Shown piece after piece: positions 6,495 to 13,959 of a stretch of 28,914 bases of DNA (position 1 is the first letter of the stretch; the number at the start of each line of letters is the position of its first letter). Source of the stretch: Gallionellaceae bacterium (GTDB lineage Bacteria > Pseudomonadota > Gammaproteobacteria > Burkholderiales > Gallionellaceae); NCBI GenBank assembly GCA_003151655.1, contig PLYB01000168.1, forward strand, positions 4,641 to 33,554, in the 5' to 3' direction. A program made the translations under genes and the position numbers. A model generated the notes under the pieces. The model searched no databases and was not told where the DNA came from. It saw nothing but the letters and a program-made list of their open reading frames with translations.

Positions 6495-6973
6495 GGGCTC
6501 GTACCAAAACACTATTATTCATCATCGGCGGCATTGCCGTTATTGCTGCGGCAGTAGGGCTGGTTCTGTATGCGCTGAAGGATAACGTCAGTTTATATTT
6601 CACGCCTACCCAAGTGTTCAATAAAGAAGCACCGCTAGCTCACAGCTTCCGTATCGGCGGTCTGGTCGAGGTCGGCAGTGTCAAACGCGAGACAGACGGT
6701 TTGACGGTGCATTTCATCATTACAGACACGCTTAAGAGCATGCCGGTCACTTACAAAGGCATTCTTCCCGACTTGTTCAAAGAGGGTAAGGGCGTTGTAG
6801 CGCAGGGCAAGCTGCAAGCAGACAATGTGTTTTACGCCGAAGAGGTGCTGGCCAAGCACGACGAAAATTATATGCCGCCGGAAGCCAAAGATGCCTTGGA
6901 CAAGGCCGCCAAAGCACAGTCTGCCGTGAATTCAGCATCGGCTGTGCCTGCTACCATTACTCCAGCCAAATAA
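6491..6973 (+). CDS. ccmE: CcmE, periplasmic heme chaperone
   Basis: CcmE carries heme covalently from CcmC to the CcmF/H ligase. It is 160 aa with an N-terminal anchor (residues 8-28) and an OB-fold-like periplasmic domain. The heme-binding histidine is H123 in AKHDENYMPP, with the conserved Tyr at 127. The first periplasmic motif YFTPTQV and FRIGGLVEVGSV are also characteristic. The C-terminal tail after about residue 135 is Ala- and Lys-rich and looks disordered, as in other CcmE proteins. HDENY marks the ordinary His-type CcmE rather than the Cys-type variant of archaea and some bacteria. It overlaps ccmD by four bases and lies 13 bases before ccmF. Confidence 0.95.
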   Translation: MRARTKTLLFIIGGIAVIAAAVGLVLYALKDNVSLYFTPTQVFNKEAPLAHSFRIGGLVEVGSVKRETDGLTVHFIITDTLKSMPVTYKGILPDLFKEGKGVVAQGKLQADNVFYAEEVLAKHDENYMPPEAKDALDKAAKAQSAVNSASAVPATITPAK

Positions 6974-6986
6974 TCGGAAACTGAAC

Positions 6987-9002
6987 ATGATTCCTCAAAT
7001 GATAATTCCAGAACTTGGAAACTTTACCTTGGTCATCGCGCTATTTCTCGCGCTGTTACAAGGCGTGCTACCTATCATCGGTGCCGCGCGCGGTAATGCC
7101 GTATTGATGAGTGCGGCGCGACCACTTTCGTTCGGGCATTTCGTATTCGTGTCGTTTGCGTTCGCCTGCTTGTTGCAAACGTTTATCAGCAACGATTTTT
7201 CCGTGCTGTATGTGGCCGAGCATTCCAATTCGCAACTGCCTATCCAATATCGCATCGCGGCCTTGTGGGGCGGTCATGAAGGTTCATTGTTGTTGTGGAC
7301 GTTTATGTTGACAATATGGACCATCGCAGTTGCGACTTTTAGCAAACATTTGCCGCAAGAAATGGTGGCGCGAGTTATCGGAGTGATGGGGCTGATCTCA
7401 GTCGGCTTTCTATTATTTATGTTGTTTACTTCCAATCCGTTTGATCGCCTGCTGCCTGCGGCAATGGACGGACGCGATTTGAATCCGTTATTGCAAGATC
7501 CCGGTTTGGTTATACATCCGCCGATGTTGTACATGGGCTATGTCGGATTCTCCGTGGCGTTTGCTTTCGCCTTGTCTGCCTTGTTGGGCGGGCAACTCGA
7601 TTCGACTTGGGCGCGTTGGTCGCGTCCGTGGACTACGGTGGCCTGGGTCTTCATGACGCTGGGTATTGCACTGGGCAGCGGCTGGGCATATTACGAGTTG
7701 GGCTGGGGCGGCTGGTGGTTCTGGGATCCGGTAGAAAATGCTTCTTTCATGCCTTGGCTGGTCGGCACCGCGTTGATCCACTCGTTGGCCGTTACCGAGA
7801 AACGCGGCGCGTTTAAAAGCTGGACAGTTTTGTTGGCGATAGCCGCATTTTCGCTCAGTCTGTTGGGTACCTTCTTGGTGCGTTCCGGCGTGCTGACTTC
7901 CGTGCATGCTTTTGCGACCGACCCCAAGCGCGGTATTTTCATTCTGTCATTCCTAGTGGTGGTGATCGGCTCTTCGCTGCTGCTATTTGCATGGCGTGCT
8001 CCCAAGATCGGCTTGGGCGGCAAGTTCGATATTATCTCGCGCGAGTCCATGCTGTTGACCAATAATGTGCTGCTCTCGGTAGCCTCGGCTTCGGTGTTTC
8101 TGGGCACGCTTTATCCTTTGTTCATGGATGCCTTGGGCATGGGTAAATTGTCGGTCGGGCCGCCGTATTTCAATACCGTGTTCGTACCGTTGATGGTGCC
8201 GTTGGTCTTTATGATGGGCTTGGGGCCAATTGCGCGCTGGAAGCAAGCCAGTGTGCCTGATATCTGGTTGCGTGTGCGCTGGGCCTTTGCTGCCAGCCTG
8301 TTCATCGGATTGCTATTGCCCTTGGTGCTGGGTAACTGGACACCGTTGATCGCTTTGGGACTTATGCTGGCATTCTGGGTGATCAGTACCGCGCTTCTGG
8401 ATTTGCGCAAGCGCATCAGCGGTAAACAGGGGGATCTGTTGCAGCGCTTGGGCAGTCAGCCGCTCAGCTATTACGGCATGCAACTGGCGCACCTCGGTAT
8501 CGCGGTGTTTGTCATCGGCGTAACGATGGTGAAGGGTTACGAGACCGAGCGCGATGTGCGTATGGGGGTTGGCGACACAGTTGAAGTGGGCGGTTATCAA
8601 TTCCGTTTCGATGGCATGAGCGAAGAAGAGGGCCCCAACTATCATGTCTCACGCGGACACATGGTGATTAAAAAGGGTGATCGTATCGCTGCCGAACTAT
8701 TCCCGGAAAAACGCAATTACAATTCATCGGGCATGCCCATGACCGAAGCCGCGATTGATCCGGGTATCTTCCGCGATCTGTATGTCTCCTTGGGTGAGCA
8801 GATACCGGATAGCGGTGGTGCATGGGCGGTGCGTGTGTATTACAAGCCGTTTGTTGATTGGATATGGGCCGGTTGTTTGTTGATGGCGCTGGGTGGCATA
8901 TTTGCCATCAGCGATCGCCGTTATCGGATCCATGCAAAAAAAGCGAAGCAACTTGATACCGGTGCGGGATCAGGTTCTGAGCTGAAGGAGAAGACAGCAT
9001 GA
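6987..9002 (+). CDS. ccmF: CcmF, heme lyase core of cytochrome c maturation System I
   Basis: This 671-aa polytopic inner-membrane protein is the normal length for CcmF. It receives heme from CcmE and, with CcmH/CcmI, attaches it to CXXCH motifs of apocytochromes. Diagnostic sequences include WGGHEGSLLLW, HPPMLYMGYVG near residue 176, and the Trp-rich WWFWDPVENASFMPWL near residue 241. Further on are the conserved His segments ALIHSLAVTEKRGAF and TSVHAFATDPKRG. A periplasmic domain of about 100 residues precedes the last membrane helix (WIWAGCLLMALGGIFAI). The stop codon overlaps the ccmG start (ATGA at 8999-9002). Clients would include the CymA-type cytochrome upstream and the heme-bearing chemoreceptor downstream. 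Confidence 0.96.
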   Translation: MIPQMIIPELGNFTLVIALFLALLQGVLPIIGAARGNAVLMSAARPLSFGHFVFVSFAFACLLQTFISNDFSVLYVAEHSNSQLPIQYRIAALWGGHEGSLLLWTFMLTIWTIAVATFSKHLPQEMVARVIGVMGLISVGFLLFMLFTSNPFDRLLPAAMDGRDLNPLLQDPGLVIHPPMLYMGYVGFSVAFAFALSALLGGQLDSTWARWSRPWTTVAWVFMTLGIALGSGWAYYELGWGGWWFWDPVENASFMPWLVGTALIHSLAVTEKRGAFKSWTVLLAIAAFSLSLLGTFLVRSGVLTSVHAFATDPKRGIFILSFLVVVIGSSLLLFAWRAPKIGLGGKFDIISRESMLLTNNVLLSVASASVFLGTLYPLFMDALGMGKLSVGPPYFNTVFVPLMVPLVFMMGLGPIARWKQASVPDIWLRVRWAFAASLFIGLLLPLVLGNWTPLIALGLMLAFWVISTALLDLRKRISGKQGDLLQRLGSQPLSYYGMQLAHLGIAVFVIGVTMVKGYETERDVRMGVGDTVEVGGYQFRFDGMSEEEGPNYHVSRGHMVIKKGDRIAAELFPEKRNYNSSGMPMTEAAIDPGIFRDLYVSLGEQIPDSGGAWAVRVYYKPFVDWIWAGCLLMALGGIFAISDRRYRIHAKKAKQLDTGAGSGSELKEKTA

Positions 9003-9529
9003 TGCGTTTCATTTTGCCGTTCATCGTATTTATCGTGTTGTCCGGTTTTTTATATGTGGGATTAAATCTTGATCCGCGTGAAGTGCCGTCGCCGTTAATC
9101 GGCAAAGCGGCTCCCGCGTTTAACTTGCCACAATTGCATGACCCGGCCAAGACGTTTTCGCCGCAGGATATGAAAGGCAAGGTCTGGCTGCTCAACGTGT
9201 GGGCTTCCTGGTGCGTGTCGTGCAAAGAAGAGCATCCGGTGCTCTTGCAATTGTCGCGCCAGAACATTGTGCCGATTTACGGACTTGACTACAAAGACAA
9301 GCGCGTGGATGCGGAAATGACGCTGAGCGGAGCCGGTAATCCCTATACGGTGACGGTGTCTGATACGGATGGCCGCATCGGCATTGATTACGGTGTGTAT
9401 GGTGTGCCTGAGACTTACGTTATCGACAAACAGGGCATCATTCAATACAAACAAATTGGCCCGGTTACTCACCGCAGTCTGAATGAAACGATATTGCCCC
9501 TGGTTGCCAAGCTGGAGAAGCAACCATGA
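8999..9529 (+). CDS. ccmG: CcmG/DsbE, thioredoxin-like thiol-disulfide reductant for apocytochromes
   Basis: This 176-aa protein has an N-terminal anchor (residues 3-21) and a periplasmic thioredoxin-like domain. The active site is WCVSC (C72, C75) within LNVWASWCVSCKEEHPVL. The more usual DsbE pair residues are PT or EP, so VS is a mild variant. The cis-Pro loop GVYGVPETYVID is intact. CcmG keeps apocytochrome CXXCH thiols reduced, with electrons from DsbD, before ligation. Two ATG codons stand in tandem (8999 and 9002). The first is annotated because it overlaps the ccmF stop. The TGA overlaps the ccmH ATG at 9526. Confidence 0.94.
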   Translation: MMRFILPFIVFIVLSGFLYVGLNLDPREVPSPLIGKAAPAFNLPQLHDPAKTFSPQDMKGKVWLLNVWASWCVSCKEEHPVLLQLSRQNIVPIYGLDYKDKRVDAEMTLSGAGNPYTVTVSDTDGRIGIDYGVYGVPETYVIDKQGIIQYKQIGPVTHRSLNETILPLVAKLEKQP

Positions 9530-9987
9530 AGCGATTAATTGTTTTGTTGCTATGCCTGATACCGTTGTTCGTTTATGCGGGCGAAGCCAAAGACTTGGCC
9601 GCCGATCCAGTGTTGGAAAAGCGCATGATTGGTCTGGCTGAAAAGCTGCGTTGTCTGGTTTGCCAGAACGAGTCGCTTGCCAGTTCGCATGCTGAACTCG
9701 CGGAAGATTTGCGCCGCGAAGTGCGCGAGCAAATGAGCAAAGGCATGACTGACCAGCAGATCATGGATTATCTGGTGGCACGCTATGGCGACTTTGTGTT
9801 GTACCAACCACCGGTTAAATCGTACACGGTATTGCTTTGGTTTGGCCCATTTGCGCTGCTGCTCGCCGGAGTAGGGGTGTTGATATTCCAGTTGCGCAAG
9901 CGCCGTCAGTCGGTACCTGAAGTCGAACTTTCCGCCGAAGCGCAGCAGCGTGCCAGCACATTACTCAATAACGAAAAAGATAATTAA
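9526..9987 (+). CDS. ccmH: CcmH (CycL-type), apocytochrome thiol reductase subunit of the heme ligase
   Basis: This 153-aa protein has a signal peptide (about residues 1-18, ending VYA before GEA), the redox motif LRCLVCQNES (C43, C46), a three-helix domain, and one C-terminal membrane helix near residues 103-122 (TVLLWFGPFALLLAGVGVLIF). This is the short CcmH form found where CcmI is separate, unlike the fused E. coli protein. It works with CcmG to reduce the apocytochrome and with CcmF to hold it for ligation. It overlaps ccmG by four bases, and the ccmI start lies two bases after its stop. Confidence 0.95.
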   Translation: MKRLIVLLLCLIPLFVYAGEAKDLAADPVLEKRMIGLAEKLRCLVCQNESLASSHAELAEDLRREVREQMSKGMTDQQIMDYLVARYGDFVLYQPPVKSYTVLLWFGPFALLLAGVGVLIFQLRKRRQSVPEVELSAEAQQRASTLLNNEKDN

Positions 9988-9989
9988 GC

Positions 9990-11249
9990 ATGACGATATT
10001 TTTGATCATTTGTGCACTGCTCGTTCTTGTGGCGTTGTTGTTCGTGGTGTTACCGCTGTGGCGGCATAGCACTTCGAGCAATGCGGTATTACGCAATGCG
10101 GCCAATCTGGAAATATTCCGCGATCAGATCGCCGAGATGGATGCCGATCTGCAAAATGGTTTGTTGACAGCGGAATTATACGAACAAGGTAAACGCGAAT
10201 TGCAATCGCGACTTCTCGATGAAGTGAAGGAGGATCAAGTTGCCGTCACCGCAGTGCGTAATCCACTCAAGGTGTTGGCGATCAGCTTGGCTGTTTTACT
10301 GCCAATAGCCTCAGTGGCTCTTTACTGGAAGATCGGTAATGTGAATTCTCTTTCTCCACAAGCTGCCATGGCCACCATGGGCGGTTCCGGCACCATGCGT
10401 TCGGCAGAGTCGCTGGCGGCATTGGAAGAAAAGGTTGCGAAAAATCCCAACGATGGCGAGTCACTACTCTTGCTGGCGCGTTCGTACGGCGAATTGGAGA
10501 GATATCCCGATGCAGTTAAGGCTTATGACAAACTTACCCAGTCAGTGACGGACGAGGCCTGGATATGGGCAGACTACGCTGATGCATTGGCTATGGCGCG
10601 TGGGCAGAGTTTAGCCGGCCCACCAACCAAGCTGATCGAAAAGGCGCTTGCGCTGGATCCGAATTTCCCCAAGGCGCTGGCTTTGGCTGGCTCTGCCGCG
10701 ATGGAGCGAGGGGATTATGCTGCGGCAGTTCGTCATTGGGAGCACCTGTTAAAAGGACTGCCGGCAGATAGCGAAGATGCCAAGATGATCGAGAGCGGTC
10801 TGCAGCAAGCGCGCGAATTTTTGGTACAGTCAAAGGGTAAAAAAGGGGCGAAAGTAACGCAGACTGCGCCCATGCCGGAAGCAAGGCAAAGTGTTGGTCA
10901 AGGTAAGGAACGCATATCTGGTACGGTCACGTTAAGTGCTGCGCTCAAAGCCAAAACCACCCCGAACGATACCGTGTTCGTGTTGGCACGTGCCGCTCAA
11001 GGACCGAAGATGCCGTTGGCTGCAGTACGCAAACAGGTAAAGGATTTACCTTTGCAGTTTACTTTGGACGACAGTATGGCGATGTCGCCGCAAATGAAAT
11101 TGTCGAATTTTGACGAGATCGTAGTTGTCGTTCGTGTCTCAAAATCGGGCAATGCCATGCCCGAACCCGGCGATTTGCAAGGAACTAGTAGTACGATCAA
11201 GCCCGGCAGTACCGGTCTCAAAATCAGTATCGACACTGTTGTTCAATAA
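9990..11249 (+). CDS. ccmI: CcmI (CycH), TPR apocytochrome chaperone of the heme ligase
   Basis: This 419-aa protein has two membrane helices near the N-terminus (residues 3-22 and about 92-110) separated by a cytoplasmic segment with ANLEIFRDQIAEMDADLQNG. A periplasmic TPR region follows (about residues 145-275, with NPNDGESLLLLARSYGELERY and DPNFPKALALAGSAA repeats). TPRs bind the C-terminal helix of apocytochromes. The last 110 residues form the extra C-terminal beta domain found in CycH of alpha- and betaproteobacteria (ISGTVTLSAALKAK onwards). It is the last gene of the operon, followed by a palindromic hairpin 25 bases after the stop. Confidence 0.92.
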   Translation: MTIFLIICALLVLVALLFVVLPLWRHSTSSNAVLRNAANLEIFRDQIAEMDADLQNGLLTAELYEQGKRELQSRLLDEVKEDQVAVTAVRNPLKVLAISLAVLLPIASVALYWKIGNVNSLSPQAAMATMGGSGTMRSAESLAALEEKVAKNPNDGESLLLLARSYGELERYPDAVKAYDKLTQSVTDEAWIWADYADALAMARGQSLAGPPTKLIEKALALDPNFPKALALAGSAAMERGDYAAAVRHWEHLLKGLPADSEDAKMIESGLQQAREFLVQSKGKKGAKVTQTAPMPEARQSVGQGKERISGTVTLSAALKAKTTPNDTVFVLARAAQGPKMPLAAVRKQVKDLPLQFTLDDSMAMSPQMKLSNFDEIVVVVRVSKSGNAMPEPGDLQGTSSTIKPGSTGLKISIDTVVQ

Positions 11250-11273
11250 TTAACTCTCACCTTCAAACAAGTG

Positions 11274-11299
11274 AATAGGCTCGTAATTACGAGCCTATT
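11274..11299 (+). terminator. Palindromic hairpin ending the ccm operon
   Basis: A perfect 26-nt palindrome centred at 11286/11287, with half-site AATAGGCTCGTAA, lies 25 bases after the ccmI stop. The following bases (TTGCATT) are only weakly T-rich, so termination efficiency is uncertain, but position and stem strength suit an intrinsic terminator. Confidence 0.65.
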
Positions 11300-11417
11300 T
11301 GCATTATGGATATTTAATAGCTATGGCAATATGGCACAACAAGAGGAGCGTATATTTCACCAGATAAAGCTATTTGTGAGTATCCGCTTGCCAGTTCCGT
11401 ATTAAGTAGCGGGGGAA

Positions 11418-13469
11418 ATGATGAAAAAAAATCTACCAGTAACGCAACGAGAAATCGACTATTCCGAATCTTTGGTTTTTGTGACCAAGACAGATACCAA
11501 GGGAATTATTACCTATGCGAACGATTCGTTTGTTGCGACCAGCGGGTTTTCTCGAGAAGAGCTCATCGGTACGAATCACAACATAGTGCGGCATCCCGAT
11601 ATGCCTGAATGGGCATTTGCGGATCTATGGGCAACAGTCAAGGGCGGTCATCCGTGGCGCGGCATCGTTAAAAACCGAGCCAAAAATGGCGATCATTATT
11701 GGGTAAGGGCCAATGTCTCGCCCATTATGAAAAACGGCAACGTGGTCGGCTATATCTCGTTGCGCAAAAAACCCACTCGGGCGGAAGTCGCAAAAGTAGA
11801 ACCGCTCTACCGTGCGGGTAAAGCTCCTGCATCACGTTTTTCTATTGCGGTCTGGTTTGGCAAGCTTTCGTTGCAACATAAGTTGCAATTGCTGTTGCAA
11901 CCGGCGGTGTTAATTGTCGCAGGTTTTGCCACACTTTATGTAGCCGATCACGTCAAGACGAACTTGATTGAAACTGTCCAGGATAGAGCAGAGGCAGTGG
12001 CCAATGAAGTAATCGATAGCGCGAACATGTTGATGGTGACGGGACAAATCAGTCAACCTGAAACGCGCCAGTTATTGATTAAAAAATTGGCGAGCTCGGG
12101 AAATATTGTAAATTTGCAATTGGCGCGCGCAGACGCGGTGGTCAACCAGTTCGGAGCCGGATTGCCGGAAGAAAAGGTGCGTGACGAGGTGCAGCGTCAG
12201 GTAATCGCCACTAAGAAACCATATTATGAGATCGAAAGTCGCGGTGACAAGACGATTTATCGTGTAGTGACCCCCTATATGTTTTCGCACAGTTTCCATC
12301 AAACGGATTGCTTATCTTGTCATACCGTAGCCGAGGGAACTGTCGCCGGTGTGTCAGATATTGAAATCGACATGACTAAAGACTTTCAAGAGCACCAGCA
12401 ATTCGTGATGATGATCAACGTGGGGCAAGTGATTTTTCAAGTAGTGTTGTTCTTCTTTATCGGTTGGGTGGTGAAACATTTCGTTACTCGCCGGGTGATT
12501 GATATCCGGAGTCATCTTGCCGATCTGGTCAATGGCGATATGACCGGTGAAGTGGATATTTACGGGCGCGATGAAATGGGTGAGATTTTGTGCGCGGTAC
12601 AATCTGCCAAGGTGTTGCTGGGCGAGGTTGTGGATCAGATTATCTCGGTTTCGGGACATATTGATACACGCGCAAAACATCTGACCTCGGCTATGAGCAA
12701 AGTCGAGAATAGTTCGCAATCGCAATCGGAGTCTGCCACGAGTATGGCTGCGGCAGTAGAGCAATTGACGGTAAGCATCGATCAGGTGGCCGATAATGCC
12801 GGTGAGGTGCGTCAGGTTTCTGACAACTCCAAGACCTTGGCCAGTGATGGCGGCAAGGTGGTTCAGCAGGTTGTCGCCGATATGGAGAAAATCAATACGG
12901 CAGTGATGAATGCCGCAACGACCATTGAAGATTTGGGAAAAAAGTCGGAGCACATTCAAAACATCGTCAAGTCGATTAAAGAGATCGCCGATCAAACTAA
13001 TTTGCTGGCCCTGAATGCCGCTATTGAGGCAGCAAGAGCCGGAGAGCAGGGACGTGGTTTTGCAGTGGTGGCGGATGAAGTCAGAAAACTGGCTGAGAAA
13101 ACCAGCAAATCTACCCAAGAGATTTCAGCAATGACTGAGACGATCACCAGCAGCACCAATGAAGCGGTGGCTGAAATGGAGGCCGCAGTATTAATGGTTA
13201 AATCCGGATCGGTTCTCGCACAACAGGCCGGAGTAGCCATTGTCGAAATCAATGATGGCGCATTGCGCGTACTGACTGGAGTGGAAGATATTTCCAACTC
13301 GATCCATGAGCAAAGTGATGCCGCGCGGGAAATTGCGGTGAATGTCGAGAAAGTGGCGCAAATGTCGGAAGAGAATAGCGCGTCCGTTAGGGAAATCTCT
13401 TCTACGGTAGAAAACCTTGAGCACTTATCGCAATCGTTGGAAGAATCCGTCAAACACTTCCGCGTTTAG
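11418..13469 (+). CDS. PAS-containing methyl-accepting chemotaxis protein with a c-heme extracytoplasmic domain
   Basis: A 683-aa chemoreceptor with an unusual layout. Residues 15-115 form an Aer-like PAS domain (TDTKGIITYANDSF, NHNIVRHPDMPEWAF, NGDHYWVRANVSP) that probably binds a flavin or heme in the cytoplasm. Membrane helix 1 is about 156-176. The periplasmic domain of about 145 residues contains CLSCH (C298, C301, H302), a c-type heme site. It resembles the Tll0287-like/heme-PAS sensor domains of Geobacter chemoreceptors. Helix 2 (about 331-352) leads to HAMP and a signalling domain with the conserved tip IADQTNLLALNAAIEAARAG. No NWETF-like CheR tether ends the protein (it stops KHFRV). 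Two tandem ATGs (11418, 11421) follow GGGGGA. It lies just after the ccm operon that would mature its heme. Likely role: energy or redox taxis. Confidence 0.88.
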   Translation: MMKKNLPVTQREIDYSESLVFVTKTDTKGIITYANDSFVATSGFSREELIGTNHNIVRHPDMPEWAFADLWATVKGGHPWRGIVKNRAKNGDHYWVRANVSPIMKNGNVVGYISLRKKPTRAEVAKVEPLYRAGKAPASRFSIAVWFGKLSLQHKLQLLLQPAVLIVAGFATLYVADHVKTNLIETVQDRAEAVANEVIDSANMLMVTGQISQPETRQLLIKKLASSGNIVNLQLARADAVVNQFGAGLPEEKVRDEVQRQVIATKKPYYEIESRGDKTIYRVVTPYMFSHSFHQTDCLSCHTVAEGTVAGVSDIEIDMTKDFQEHQQFVMMINVGQVIFQVVLFFFIGWVVKHFVTRRVIDIRSHLADLVNGDMTGEVDIYGRDEMGEILCAVQSAKVLLGEVVDQIISVSGHIDTRAKHLTSAMSKVENSSQSQSESATSMAAAVEQLTVSIDQVADNAGEVRQVSDNSKTLASDGGKVVQQVVADMEKINTAVMNAATTIEDLGKKSEHIQNIVKSIKEIADQTNLLALNAAIEAARAGEQGRGFAVVADEVRKLAEKTSKSTQEISAMTETITSSTNEAVAEMEAAVLMVKSGSVLAQQAGVAIVEINDGALRVLTGVEDISNSIHEQSDAAREIAVNVEKVAQMSEENSASVREISSTVENLEHLSQSLEESVKHFRV

Positions 13470-13502
13470 CGCTTGTCAGGATAGTTCTTATTAGGAGATG
13501 TG

Positions 13503-13534
13503 ATGCCTCACCGATATACCCGGTGAGGCATTTT
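13503..13534 (+). terminator. Intrinsic terminator after the chemoreceptor gene
   Basis: Perfect 11-bp stem, ATGCCTCACCG (13503-13513) and CGGTGAGGCAT (13521-13531), 7-nt loop, followed by TTTTCTTT. It starts 34 bases after the stop codon. Confidence 0.88.
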
Positions 13535-13959
13535 CTTTGGTGCGCCTGATCTGGCTCACCTGCACATGCCTTACCTCCGGTTTGATCAAACCGAAGTAAG
13601 GTACAAATTAAATTCATATCGTATTACCTTCCTATCTACACCCGTAACAGTGTTCACCCGGCAGCGTGCCGAATTTAAGTACATCGCACATCCCCAAGTT
13701 GATATGGGTTTTTCAATGCTCACTGTCATGAGTACGGTAGCGTACTGAGCCTTTTTTCAGAAGATGGGATAAGGACAACCTGTGTGAAAAAATATCCCCG
13801 GCCGATTCACTTTTAGCTTTCGCATATCAAGCCAGATTTAAATTATTGCCGGGCATATCTACAACGAATTCGTTATGTAGCACACCAAGACGAGTACCAA
13901 AATATTTCGGTTGTATCGTTAATTTTTTGGTTCGGATTCTGATGAAGGAGGAGACTCAA
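13535..13959. other. 425-bp intergenic region with two small hairpins, no gene
   Basis: An imperfect palindrome at 13569-13601 (CCTTAC...CGGTTTG and CAAACCG...GTAAGG, offset by one base) resembles an operator or a second hairpin. AGTACG-GTAG-CGTACT at 13731-13746 forms a 6-bp stem followed five bases later by TTTTTT (13752-13757), possibly a weak terminator or leader element. Open frames here have no ribosome site or recognisable protein. I found no convincing promoter for the next gene. Confidence 0.4.

Noticed and set aside
11365..11390. Possible sigma-28 (flagellar) promoter before the chemoreceptor: TAAA, 14 bases, TCCGCTTG
   Set aside because: Only four of eight -10 positions match and the spacer is one base short, so it is not supportable from sequence alone.
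12354..13118. 254-codon minus-strand frame within the chemoreceptor gene
   Set aside because: It is the antisense shadow of the conserved signalling domain; its length follows from codon bias of the real gene.
13566..13748. 60-codon plus-strand frame in the gap after the chemoreceptor
   Set aside because: No ribosome binding site, starts inside a palindrome, and the peptide has no protein-like pattern.
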